A program made the position numbers and the translations under genes. The notes beneath the pieces are model-generated. The model had not been told where the DNA came from. It searched no databases and worked only from the letters and a program-made list of their open reading frames with translations. Positions 12,528 through 20,363 of a stretch of DNA of 38,850 bases are shown in pieces (position 1 is the first letter of the stretch; each line of letters starts with the position of its first letter). This DNA is from Nitrospirota bacterium (GTDB taxonomy: Bacteria > Nitrospirota > Thermodesulfovibrionia > JACRGW01 > JBFLZU01): positions 1 through 38,850 of the forward strand of contig JBFLZU010000121.1 in the NCBI GenBank assembly GCA_040756155.1, read 5' to 3'.

Positions 12528-15368
12528 ATGCAGATATCAAGAAGGGTATTCTTAAAATATACAGGTGCGGTTACAGCAGGTGCTGCCATTGTAGAGAGCG
12601 GTCTTTTATCCCTGAAAAAGCTCTCACCAGACGAGGCAGAGGCAATGCAGAAGGCAATGGGCAAGTATGAGGTAAAATACACCGCTGACTGTATGTGTCC
12701 GAGTGAGTGTGCAATGGAGATGTGGGTTAAGGATGGAAGGATCCATAAAATCTATGGCAATCCGGCAGCTCCCTTTAATGATGGTATTGCCTGTGCAAAA
12801 GGTGCCTCAGGAGGTCAACTTGTTTATTCCCCTTACAGACTCAAGTATCCAATGATAAGGGTTGGTGCAAGAGGAGAGAATAAGTTCAAGCGCGTTACAT
12901 GGGACGAGGCTATAGATTACATTGGCAGAAAACTTATAGAGATAAAGAAAAAATATGGTCCTGAATCTGTTATCATGGACTGCGGTGATATCACAGACAG
13001 AGACCATTACTACAGGCTCTTCTTTGCCTATGGAACCCCAAACACTACAGAGCATGGCGCCATATGTGATACCCCGAGGAGGCATGGGCCAAAACTCATG
13101 GTTGGCGGTAAAAGGTGGGAACCTGATGTAATGAGACCTGTTCATGTCAGACAGCCTGATGGCTCAATAAAGAAGGATTACACCTACAAGACAAAACTCA
13201 TTATCTACAATGGATGGAACCCCTTTGTTGCAACGAGGATAATGTATGAAAACAGGGGAACTGTTGGTGCAAAGGTAGAAAATGGCTGTAAGGTAATAGT
13301 CATTGACCCATGTTACTCAAACACAGCCACTGCTGCAGATATGTGGCTTGCACCAAGAGCAGGCACAGATGGTGACCTATTTGGGGCAATGCTCAGATAC
13401 ATCCTTGAGAATGATAATCAGAGTGACCCGAAGAAGAGATACATTAACTGGAGCTTCAAGAAATACTCTGTAGGCTGGGATGAATTTGAGGCTGCATTTA
13501 AGTCATGGTGGCAAAGGAAAGACCCTATCAATGGCTTAAGCTATTTCAGCCTTGAGTGGGCAGCAGAGAGAACAGGGCTACCAAAGGATAAGATTGCAGA
13601 AGTATCTCATCTCTTTGGCATCACAAAGCCCGCAGCCATTATCTGGGGCATGCAGTCGCCGGGGCACCATTTTAACGGATACTGTGCCTCTATATTAGGT
13701 GTGGCTCTTAATGTGATTACAGGCAACTTTGACGCACCAGGAGGTGCTATTGACACAGAGATAACAAAATCCAGCAAAGGTGGAACCGCAAGCGGAGGAT
13801 TCTTCAAAGGCAGAAAAGTCAAAAAAATGATAGACGGCAAAGAGGTAGAGGCAAAACAGGGTGAGCTCCATATGGACCTTTATGGTGATTGGCCCTCTGC
13901 ATGGGACGAGGTTGTTGGAGATTATCCCCATGCGTTTCTTAATGGTGTGACTCTGAGATACGGACCTTTCAGGGGACATAAATACCCTATAAAGGCGTAC
14001 ATCCTGAGGACAGGGAATTCCGTCATCTCAGGGAGTGCAACATGGAAGTGGAAGGAGGCACTCACAGCAAAGGATGCATCCGGCAATTACAAGGTGGAAC
14101 TTATGGTCTTCATAGACACCCTCAATCTTGAAAGCGCACTGTATGCAGATGTCATTCTCCCAGAGGCGAGTTATGCAGAGAGGATGAGCCTCTCCGACAT
14201 ATATCCTTCTTTCCCGCTGATATATCTGAGAGACCCTGCAATACAACCTCTCCATGAGTCAAAGAAGCCGACTGACATTATGAACATGCTCGCAAAGAAA
14301 CTCCATGAACTCGGCGATACAGACATAAAACCTTCTGACTTCTGGGAGAAGTATAAGTCAGAGGAAGACTTTGTGAATGAGATGCTTCTGGTTTCACCAG
14401 GAAGGCATAATGTTGGCGAGCCTCTGCCTTATCCAAAATATCCAGAGGGATACCAGATACTCGGAACACCTGAATCACTGGAGAAAGGTGAGGTTACCAT
14501 TGATGATACAAAGAAGGTAATAAAGGGCAAGCCTGTTACGGTTGAGTGGATGAGAAAGAACAACGGTGTTGCTGTATGGGTTATGAGCTGGTATAGATAC
14601 AAAAAGGTTGGAAAAGACGAGCCGAATAAGGCATGGCCGTATACCTCAACAAAACTCATTGAGTTCAAGTGGGATTGGAAAGAGGGTGATAAGAGATACG
14701 GTCAGTATAAGTCCTACAACGAGAAGATTGAAAAATCAGGCGAAGTTCCAAAAGGGCTTAAGAGGATTGGTTTTGATAAATTCCCGTCAACCTTCTACTG
14801 GTTTGAGACTATCTGGAATCCATACACAAATCCTGATTATAAGAAATATGCGAAGGACTATCCGTTCCAGCTTATCACAGGCAGGGTGCATCATGCCATG
14901 ACAGGGACACAGATGGTTGCATGGCTCGGAGAGTTGAAAACAGAAGGCACATGGCAGCCTCTGAATAAGGAGTTTGAGCTTGAGGTTCCTGAGGCAAATC
15001 CATTAGGTCCTGAGCCATTCAAGAACATTCAGAAAAAATTCAAGGCAAATACCTATTCTGTAGGGACCGTCTGGATGAATACAGATGATGCAAAGAGGCT
15101 CGGTATAAAGACAGGTGACCTTGTGATTGTGGAGAACCCCCTCGGCAGATCACAGAAGGGCAAGGCATTTGTTTCAGGAGGCATAAGGCCCGGTGTGATA
15201 AAGATTGCCTTTGGTGCAGGAGGAAGATTCAGCCCTGGGATGGGACCTGCATACAAAAGCAAGGACTACACAGCCGACCATAACATGCTTGTTGACCCAG
15301 ATGCCCTGAGCCCCATCATGGGACAGACTGCCTATGCGGATATGATTGTGAGGGTGAAAAAGGCGTAA
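12528..15368 (+). CDS. Tat-exported molybdopterin oxidoreductase, catalytic subunit (PsrA/TtrA/ArrA-like, substrate unknown)
   Basis: Predicted periplasmic bis-molybdopterin guanine dinucleotide enzyme of 946 residues, longer than PsrA/PhsA and nearer TtrA or ArrA. A twin-arginine motif SRRVFLK (4-10) starts the signal. The proximal [4Fe-4S] site is odd: Cys55, Cys57, Cys61 and Cys89, that is C-x-C-x3-C-x27-C, whereas the family norm is C-x2-C-x3-C; Asp54 occupies the usual first position. The likely metal ligand is Cys180 in HGAICDTPRRHG. Further conserved stretches include GWNPFVATR and the C-terminal dinucleotide-binding domain with LITGRVHHAMTGT. Shine-Dalgarno GGAGGTGAT precedes the ATG. 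Expressed with a beta subunit and a TorD chaperone, and regulated by a PhnD-like sensor. Plausible substrates are oxyanions or sulfur compounds (arsenate/arsenite, tetrathionate, polysulfide, selenate); I cannot choose. Confidence 0.88.
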   Translation: MQISRRVFLKYTGAVTAGAAIVESGLLSLKKLSPDEAEAMQKAMGKYEVKYTADCMCPSECAMEMWVKDGRIHKIYGNPAAPFNDGIACAKGASGGQLVYSPYRLKYPMIRVGARGENKFKRVTWDEAIDYIGRKLIEIKKKYGPESVIMDCGDITDRDHYYRLFFAYGTPNTTEHGAICDTPRRHGPKLMVGGKRWEPDVMRPVHVRQPDGSIKKDYTYKTKLIIYNGWNPFVATRIMYENRGTVGAKVENGCKVIVIDPCYSNTATAADMWLAPRAGTDGDLFGAMLRYILENDNQSDPKKRYINWSFKKYSVGWDEFEAAFKSWWQRKDPINGLSYFSLEWAAERTGLPKDKIAEVSHLFGITKPAAIIWGMQSPGHHFNGYCASILGVALNVITGNFDAPGGAIDTEITKSSKGGTASGGFFKGRKVKKMIDGKEVEAKQGELHMDLYGDWPSAWDEVVGDYPHAFLNGVTLRYGPFRGHKYPIKAYILRTGNSVISGSATWKWKEALTAKDASGNYKVELMVFIDTLNLESALYADVILPEASYAERMSLSDIYPSFPLIYLRDPAIQPLHESKKPTDIMNMLAKKLHELGDTDIKPSDFWEKYKSEEDFVNEMLLVSPGRHNVGEPLPYPKYPEGYQILGTPESLEKGEVTIDDTKKVIKGKPVTVEWMRKNNGVAVWVMSWYRYKKVGKDEPNKAWPYTSTKLIEFKWDWKEGDKRYGQYKSYNEKIEKSGEVPKGLKRIGFDKFPSTFYWFETIWNPYTNPDYKKYAKDYPFQLITGRVHHAMTGTQMVAWLGELKTEGTWQPLNKEFELEVPEANPLGPEPFKNIQKKFKANTYSVGTVWMNTDDAKRLGIKTGDLVIVENPLGRSQKGKAFVSGGIRPGVIKIAFGAGGRFSPGMGPAYKSKDYTADHNMLVDPDALSPIMGQTAYADMIVRVKKA

Positions 15369-15379
15369 AGACAGTGGAT

Positions 15380-15462
15380 AGTGTCAGTGGTCAGTGTCTG
15401 TAGTCTTGACGCTGGCCATTGACACAAACCATTAATGCAGACTAGCACTAAACACTGACACT
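15380..15462. repeat. Inverted repeat between catalytic subunit and chaperone genes
   Basis: AGTGTCAGTG (15380-15389) and CACTGACACT (15453-15462) are exact reverse complements. The left arm lies in a degenerate stretch with roughly 7-bp periodicity (CAGTGGA, CAGTGGT, CAGTGTC). The hairpin could lower expression of the chaperone relative to the enzyme. Confidence 0.5.
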
Positions 15463-15486
15463 GCTCACTTAAACTAAGAGGTAATG

Positions 15487-16092
15487 ATGATCGAAGCACT
15501 TAAAGAAGAGCTTTATTTATACAATCATTTGAGGCATTTATTTTTGAAAGAACCGACAAAGGAGATACTTAACGAGATAGGTAACATAGAAGTTTCTCCT
15601 GAGAATAATGACGATGTAGTTACTGGATTAAGATTGATAGTGGATTCTGTTAAAAAGAATGAGGATTATCTTGATAAATGGATTGAAGACCTTGCTGTTG
15701 AGTATGCACGATTATTTATAGGTCCTGCAAACCCACCAGCCCCACCTTATGCATCCTTTTATCTCTCTGAATCACATTTCCTCATGACAGATGAGACGAT
15801 CGAGGTCCGAAAAAAATACCTTGAAGCAGGACTTTCGGTTAAAGAACTTTATAGCGTCCCTGATGACCATATAGGAATAGAGCTTGAGTTTATCTATTAT
15901 CTCACAGGAAAAACAATTGAATCTTTTGAGAAAGGAGAACGGGAAGAGGCATCAAGGTTTTTTGAGATACGGAGTGATTTCATTCGAGAGCATTTCTCCA
16001 GATGGGTACCTGAATTCATAAATAATATTCTCAATTTTACCACCGAAGACCTCTATAGAGGTTCTGCCATTCTGCTCAGGGGATGTTTATAG
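15487..16092 (+). CDS. TorD/DmsD-family molybdoenzyme maturation chaperone
   Basis: Cytoplasmic chaperone that binds the Tat signal of the molybdoenzyme and helps cofactor loading. The 201-residue all-helical protein has the family signature EYARLFIGPANPPAPPYASFY (in its first half) and DDHIGIELEFIYYL in the second, the conserved D-H...E pattern of TorD/DmsD/NarJ proteins. Two ATGs lie in tandem; 15487 has the better distance (5 nt) to AAGAGG at 15476-15481, 15484 is the alternative. It is the last gene of the operon and ends 2 nt before the stop codon of the convergent aminotransferase gene. Confidence 0.88.
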   Translation: MIEALKEELYLYNHLRHLFLKEPTKEILNEIGNIEVSPENNDDVVTGLRLIVDSVKKNEDYLDKWIEDLAVEYARLFIGPANPPAPPYASFYLSESHFLMTDETIEVRKKYLEAGLSVKELYSVPDDHIGIELEFIYYLTGKTIESFEKGEREEASRFFEIRSDFIREHFSRWVPEFINNILNFTTEDLYRGSAILLRGCL

Positions 16093-16094
16093 TC

Positions 16095-17258
16095 TTAATT
16101 TTTCTTGCCACCAATAGTGGTCAGTGGAAGGGCTTCCCGTATACAGTTACAAACGGTTTCTATTTGTTCTTCTGTAAGTTCGGGGAACATCGGGAGTGAT
16201 ATTACTTCAGTGGATGCCCTTTCGCTTTCTAAAAGGTCTCCATTTTTATAACCAAGAAATCTGAATGCCTCCTGCAGGTGTAGAGAAAGAGGATAATATA
16301 TCGCTGATGCTATGGATTCCCTTGAAAGTGATTCTGAAAGGATATCCCTAAGGTTTTTATTTTTGACTTTTGACTCTTGACTCTCTGACTGTGTTCTTAT
16401 TGTATAATGGTTATACACATGGTAACAGCCTTCCATTTCTGCAGGGACAGTAATCGGCAATCCTTCTAAATAATCGCTATAGATGGAAGCATTCTTTCTT
16501 CTCAGTCTGTTATATTCATCAACCCGTTTCAGCTTAACCCGCAGGATGCCTGCCTGTATTTCATCGAGCCGGCTGTTAAAACCTATGACTGAGTGATGGT
16601 ATTTCTTTGTGCTGCCATGATTTCTGAGTCTTTTTACCTCTGAGTAAATTTCTTCGTCATCTGTAATAACCATACCTCCATCACCATAACATCCGAGATT
16701 CTTACTCGGGAAGAAACTGAAACACCCTGCATCTCCAAAGGTGCCGATTTTTCTACCTTTGTAGACTGCTCCGAATGCCTGGGCACAATCCTCTATAACC
16801 CTGAGCCCGTATTCCTCTGCTATCTTCACTATCTCATCCATCTCTGCTGGATGACCGAAGAGATGAACAGGGAGGATCGCCCTTGTCCTCTCTGTAATCT
16901 TTTCTCTTATTCTTTGTGAGTCTATATTGTATGTATTGGGGTCAATGTCAACAAAAACAGGGATAGCATCGAGATAGGAGATAGTCTCTGCCGTAGATGC
17001 AAAGGTAAATGGCGTAGTTATCACCTCATCACCTCTACCTATCCCACATGCCCTCAATGCCAGATGCAGGGCATCAGTCCCTGAAGCAACACCTACCGCA
17101 AACCTCACACCGTGATAATCAGCTATCTCCCATTCCAGTGCCTCTACATTTGGACCGAGGATGAATCGTGTGTCTTTTAATATATCATTTATGACAGCCT
17201 TAATCTCATCTTCTATTTGAAGATATTGCTGTCTGAGATCAACCAGTGGTATATTCAT
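16095..17258 (-). CDS. gnnB: DegT/DnrJ/EryC1 aminotransferase, probable UDP-2-acetamido-3-keto-glucose aminotransferase
   Basis: PLP enzyme of 387 residues. The Schiff-base lysine is Lys186 in FFPSKNLGCYGDGG, with the pyridine-binding Asp157 in IEDCAQAFGA and the cofactor phosphate region GVASGTDAL (56-64). It overlaps the dehydrogenase gene by 4 nt and is the last gene of an lpxD-fabZ-lpxA-lpxI run. In Acidithiobacillus and Leptospira, GnnA and GnnB convert UDP-GlcNAc to its 3-amino derivative for LpxA, and gene order there is likewise lpx-linked; this context supports GnnB over a generic sugar aminotransferase. Residues about 290-303 (rich in Ser, Glu, Lys, Asn) are an insertion encoded by a heptamer array. 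No downstream terminator: the TorD gene converges 2 nt away. Confidence 0.85.
   Translation of the reverse strand: MNIPLVDLRQQYLQIEDEIKAVINDILKDTRFILGPNVEALEWEIADYHGVRFAVGVASGTDALHLALRACGIGRGDEVITTPFTFASTAETISYLDAIPVFVDIDPNTYNIDSQRIREKITERTRAILPVHLFGHPAEMDEIVKIAEEYGLRVIEDCAQAFGAVYKGRKIGTFGDAGCFSFFPSKNLGCYGDGGMVITDDEEIYSEVKRLRNHGSTKKYHHSVIGFNSRLDEIQAGILRVKLKRVDEYNRLRRKNASIYSDYLEGLPITVPAEMEGCYHVYNHYTIRTQSESQESKVKNKNLRDILSESLSRESIASAIYYPLSLHLQEAFRFLGYKNGDLLESERASTEVISLPMFPELTEEQIETVCNCIREALPLTTIGGKKN
16361..16389. repeat. Heptamer array inside the gnnB coding region
   Basis: Units on the plus strand: TTTTGAC twice, TCTTGAC, TCTCTGAC. On the coding strand this reads AGTCAAG/AGTCAAA, encoding the low-complexity segment around residues 291-300. 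It keeps the reading frame open and falls in a surface region between the large-domain strands. Confidence 0.7.
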
Positions 17259-18274
17259 TGGGGGTTCCTTTTAGCAATTTCTGAGACTATCAGGGCAATC
17301 CTCAGCGCCTCTCTTCCATCAATACCTGATACAGCAGGTTTTGTTCTGTTACTCACCGACTGAATGAAGGCGGTGATTTCTTCCCTGAGGGGCTCTTTCT
17401 TGTTAACCTTTATTGTCTCCGTAATCTGATATGGTTTCCCACCATCACTTATGGTATTCCTCGAGATAGCAATCTCAAGGGTTTGATAGTTAAGTGATAT
17501 ACATGCATTTGATTGAAAGAACCGTATTTCCCTTACCTTTTCAGGTGATACCCTGCTCACGGTTATGTTTGCTATACATCCATTTTCAAAGACCAATCTC
17601 GCGTTGGCTAAATCTAACAGTGGTGTAAGCACAGATGAACCACAAGCTCTTACTTCTTTCACATTTGAGTTAACAAGGCTCAGGATGATATCTATATCAT
17701 GAATCATAAGATCAACCGTGACATCTACATCTGTCCCTCTCTCCACAAATGGTGCAAGTCTTTGAGAGTCAACGAAAAAGGGTGCATCAATTATATCAGA
17801 TAATACACTGACAGCTGGGTTAAAACGCTCAGAATGCCCAACCTGAAGAATAACTCCCTTTTTCTCAGCCCTCATAATAAGGTCATCTGCTTCATTAAGC
17901 ATAGTTGTAATTGGCTTTTCTATAAGGATGTCTATACCTTCATCAATAAACTCAGAGGCCACGGCGTGGTGAAGAGATGTAGGCACAGCAATGCTTACAG
18001 CATCTACTTTATCCATTATCCCGTGATAATCCTTAAATGCTGAAACACCATATTTCTCCGCTATGTCTTCTGCCCTCCTAAAATCTATGTCTGCAACACC
18101 TACGAAGTGTACATCAGGATACCCCAAAAAATCTTGCGATTTTTTTGGGGCCCCAGAACTGAGTTCCGAGTATATACGGGCATGATGCTGTCCCAGATAC
18201 CCAACACCAATCACACCAACCCTGATCTTTACCTTCGGGCTTTCGCCGTCAAGGGCGAAGCCTCTATTGCTCAA
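17255..18274 (-). CDS. gnnA: Gfo/Idh/MocA NAD-dependent dehydrogenase, probable UDP-GlcNAc 3-dehydrogenase
   Basis: A 339-residue oxidoreductase with Rossmann motif GVGYLG near residue 23, EKP (catalytic lysine region, about 119) and a C-terminal alpha/beta domain with HDIDI. Predicted to oxidise the 3-hydroxyl of UDP-GlcNAc, giving the ketone that GnnB transaminates. Start is TTG at 18274, overlapping the last codons of lpxI; no better in-frame start occurs before the Rossmann fold. Two palindromes are built into the gene: one encodes residues 6-13 and one (copy B of the CCCCAAAAA family) encodes GAPKKSQDFLGYP at about 41-53, between the first helix and second strand of the NAD domain, where related proteins have a short turn. 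Confidence 0.85.
   Translation of the reverse strand: MSNRGFALDGESPKVKIRVGVIGVGYLGQHHARIYSELSSGAPKKSQDFLGYPDVHFVGVADIDFRRAEDIAEKYGVSAFKDYHGIMDKVDAVSIAVPTSLHHAVASEFIDEGIDILIEKPITTMLNEADDLIMRAEKKGVILQVGHSERFNPAVSVLSDIIDAPFFVDSQRLAPFVERGTDVDVTVDLMIHDIDIILSLVNSNVKEVRACGSSVLTPLLDLANARLVFENGCIANITVSRVSPEKVREIRFFQSNACISLNYQTLEIAISRNTISDGGKPYQITETIKVNKKEPLREEITAFIQSVSNRTKPAVSGIDGREALRIALIVSEIAKRNPQ
18117..18154. repeat. CCCCAAAAA-type palindrome, copy B, inside gnnA
   Basis: GGATACCCCAAAAAATC, loop TTGC, GATTTTTTTGGGG, CCCC. Its left 17 bases equal those of copy A. It is translated in gnnA as APKKSQDFLGYP without breaking the frame. Confidence 0.85.
18238..18262. repeat. GC-rich palindrome at the gnnA start
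   Basis: GGCTTTCGCC (18238-18247), 6-nt loop, GGCGAAGCC (18254-18262). It encodes the extra N-terminal residues of the dehydrogenase and follows its TTG codon closely; as RNA it would form a hairpin at the ribosome landing site. Confidence 0.55.
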
Positions 18275-19100
18275 AGTTCACTCCTACGATTGAAATCCCT
18301 GAATTATCTGCTGTTCTGAGAACCTTCTCCTTATCAATTATTATTGTCTTATAAGCCTCCACAGCTAAAACCCCTGCCTTGACTTCATTCATCACCTCAA
18401 TAGTCCTCACTCCGACAGCAGGGACATCGAACCTCATATCCTGTTGTGGTTTACTTAATTTAATAACAACAGCACCTCCACCACTTAGTCTCCCACCTCG
18501 CCGTATTGCCTCATCTGTACCCTCGATCGCTTCAACAGCCATAACCGCTCTATCCTTTATTATTATAGTCTGACCAATATCAAGCCTGCCAATCTCCCTC
18601 GCTATTCCCCAGCCAAACTCTATATCTTCAAGTGATTTTTTTGACGGTTTCTTTGATGTAAGAACTCCTTCCTCGGAGAGCATATTAGGGATAAAGTCTG
18701 TAATCTTTTTTACCGTAATTCCTTCTTTTTCTATTTCCTCTGCAATCGCCGAGAGTATAGAATCATCTTTCCTATCTCTGAGTCCTCCAACAAGTGCAAG
18801 CGCCCTGAGATCGAGCCCCAGGCTGAGAATACCTGCTCCATTATACATTATCGTCTTTGAAATCTTTCCAGTCATAACTACATCTCTGACGCCTTCTTTC
18901 TTGAGCAGATTCAACATCCTTGTTAACTCGCCTATCCTGAACCAGTATGTGTTATTTGCAGATTCTTCAAATTCGGAATCGGTCAGATCTTTTACAGCAA
19001 TACCGATAACCTCATAGCCATCGTCTGTGAGTATATCACCGAGGATGGATGGCAACCTCCCATTACCTGCAATAATCCCTATCTTCTTTCTGCCTTTCAC
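18264..19100 (-). CDS. lpxI: UDP-2,3-diacylglucosamine pyrophosphatase LpxI
   Basis: Hydrolyses the UDP-2,3-diacyl sugar to lipid X (or its diamino analogue) and UMP on the inner face of the inner membrane; functional replacement for LpxH. The 278-residue protein has the DUF1009-type hallmarks IGIIAGNGRLP near the N-terminus, MTGKISK (about 95), and the catalytic aspartate region QDMRFDVPAVG. The start is GTG at 19098-19100, embedded in the last unit of a heptamer array, without a clear Shine-Dalgarno. It lies between lpxA and gnnA. Confidence 0.92.
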   Translation of the reverse strand: MKGRKKIGIIAGNGRLPSILGDILTDDGYEVIGIAVKDLTDSEFEESANNTYWFRIGELTRMLNLLKKEGVRDVVMTGKISKTIMYNGAGILSLGLDLRALALVGGLRDRKDDSILSAIAEEIEKEGITVKKITDFIPNMLSEEGVLTSKKPSKKSLEDIEFGWGIAREIGRLDIGQTIIIKDRAVMAVEAIEGTDEAIRRGGRLSGGGAVVIKLSKPQQDMRFDVPAVGVRTIEVMNEVKAGVLAVEAYKTIIIDKEKVLRTADNSGISIVGVNFEQ

Positions 19101-19128
19101 TTCTCACTTCTCACTTCTTACTTCTTAC
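19094..19128. repeat. Heptamer array across the lpxI start
   Basis: Units on the plus strand: CTTTCAC, TTCTCAC twice, TTCTTAC twice (coding strand AGTAAGA/AGTGAGA). It fills almost the whole lpxA-lpxI gap and contains the GTG start of lpxI. Confidence 0.75.
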
Positions 19129-19133
19129 TGTCC

Positions 19134-19904
19134 TTATCTGCATACCCCTCGCTGTGAGGATTCGATAAACTCGAGAAAATAGTTGACTTCGTAAGAATCA
19201 GAGAATTCCTCTCTTGCCTCCTTGAGGGCTGTCTTCAGTGGTAGTTTTGACTGGAATACAGTGCGATATACATGTTTTAGTTGTTTTATAGTATCTTCAG
19301 AAAAACCGTGTCTTTTCAAACCAATCACATTTAACCCGTAAAGCTTTGCCCTGTTTCCCACCGCAACAACATAAGGAGGCACATCCTGAGCAACACCTGA
19401 GCACCCTCCAATCATCGAGTAGGAACCGATACTGCTGAATTGGTGTACCGCAGTAACTCCACCAATAACAACACCATCCCCTACTTTAACATGTCCTCCC
19501 AATGTAGCTGCATTGGCGAAGATCGTATGATTTCCAAGCTGACAGTCATGTGCGATATGCACATATGCCATAAGATAGTTGTCATCCCCTATAACAGTCA
19601 AACCGCTACCTCCTACAGAAGCCCTGTGAATGGTTACAAACTCCCTGATGACATTTCTATCACCTATCTTTACCCCTGTCTTTTCACCTTTATATTTCAC
19701 ATCCTGAGGAGGTGTCCCTATGCAGGCAAACGGAAATATCTGACAATACTCCCCTATCTCTACATTCTGATCTATAACAACATGAGCACCTATAATAGTC
19801 CCCCTCCCTATCTTCACATCCTTACCTATAATTGTATATGGTCCAACTACAACATCATCTACTATCTCTGCGTCTGGATCTATTATTGCTGTTTGATGAA
19901 TCAT
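19134..19904 (-). CDS. lpxA: Acyl-ACP:UDP-GlcNAc (or UDP-GlcNAc3N) O/N-acyltransferase LpxA
   Basis: First lipid A enzyme; transfers an acyl chain to position 3 of the UDP-sugar in the cytoplasm. The 256-residue protein is a left-handed beta-helix of hexapeptide repeats with the conserved VHIAHDC segment; His119 corresponds to catalytic His125 of the E. coli enzyme. ATG 19904 gives MIHQTAIIDPDA, the usual start; a GTG three codons upstream overlaps the fabZ stop. With gnnA and gnnB in the same operon, the acceptor is likely the 3-amino sugar, making an amide linkage. Confidence 0.95.
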   Translation of the reverse strand: MIHQTAIIDPDAEIVDDVVVGPYTIIGKDVKIGRGTIIGAHVVIDQNVEIGEYCQIFPFACIGTPPQDVKYKGEKTGVKIGDRNVIREFVTIHRASVGGSGLTVIGDDNYLMAYVHIAHDCQLGNHTIFANAATLGGHVKVGDGVVIGGVTAVHQFSSIGSYSMIGGCSGVAQDVPPYVVAVGNRAKLYGLNVIGLKRHGFSEDTIKQLKHVYRTVFQSKLPLKTALKEAREEFSDSYEVNYFLEFIESSQRGVCR

Positions 19905-19909
19905 ACCCC

Positions 19910-20362
19910 TCACGATCCTTTATCAACTACCATCGCTGTAAACTCAGCCTCAGAGACAAGGTTTTCATTAACAAACGCATTTCCTTTAAACTTCCATACA
20001 TTCCCACGCTGCTGGATTATCTCTACCTCAAACCTGAGCTGATCACCAGGAACAACAGGCTTTCTGAACTTAGCCCGTTCAATGCTCATAAAATATACAT
20101 GGCGGGGCTTATCCATGTTTGCCTGTCCTTCATTTTTATACGATTTAAATACGAGGATACCACCGATCTGTGCCATTGCCTCTATAATCAGGACACCTGG
20201 CATCACTGGACGCCCAGGAAAGTGCCCTTGAAAAAAGGACTCATTGAAAGTAATATTTTTTATCCCCACAATCCTTTTATTCGGATCGATCTCATTTACC
20301 CTGTCAATGAGTAAGAACGGGTAACGGTGAGGAAGTATCTTCTGAATATCCTCTATCTCCAC
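19910..20362 (-). CDS. fabZ: 3-hydroxyacyl-ACP dehydratase FabZ
   Basis: Dehydrates 3-hydroxyacyl-ACP in fatty acid elongation and competes with LpxA/LpxD for the same substrates. The 150-residue hot-dog protein has PHRYPFLLIDRV (11-22), catalytic His47 in GHFPGRPVMPG, and Glu61 in EAMAQ. The start is GTG at 20362, 1 nt after the lpxD stop codon, with GGAGGAGAT as Shine-Dalgarno inside lpxD. Confidence 0.95.
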   Translation of the reverse strand: MEIEDIQKILPHRYPFLLIDRVNEIDPNKRIVGIKNITFNESFFQGHFPGRPVMPGVLIIEAMAQIGGILVFKSYKNEGQANMDKPRHVYFMSIERAKFRKPVVPGDQLRFEVEIIQQRGNVWKFKGNAFVNENLVSEAEFTAMVVDKGS

Positions 20363-20363
20363 A

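Noticed and set aside
7726-15368. Naming the locus arsenite oxidase/arsenate reductase (arx/arr)
   Set aside because: The regulator set fits, but the catalytic subunit has an atypical FeS motif and I cannot match it to ArxA or ArrA; no ars genes are nearby.
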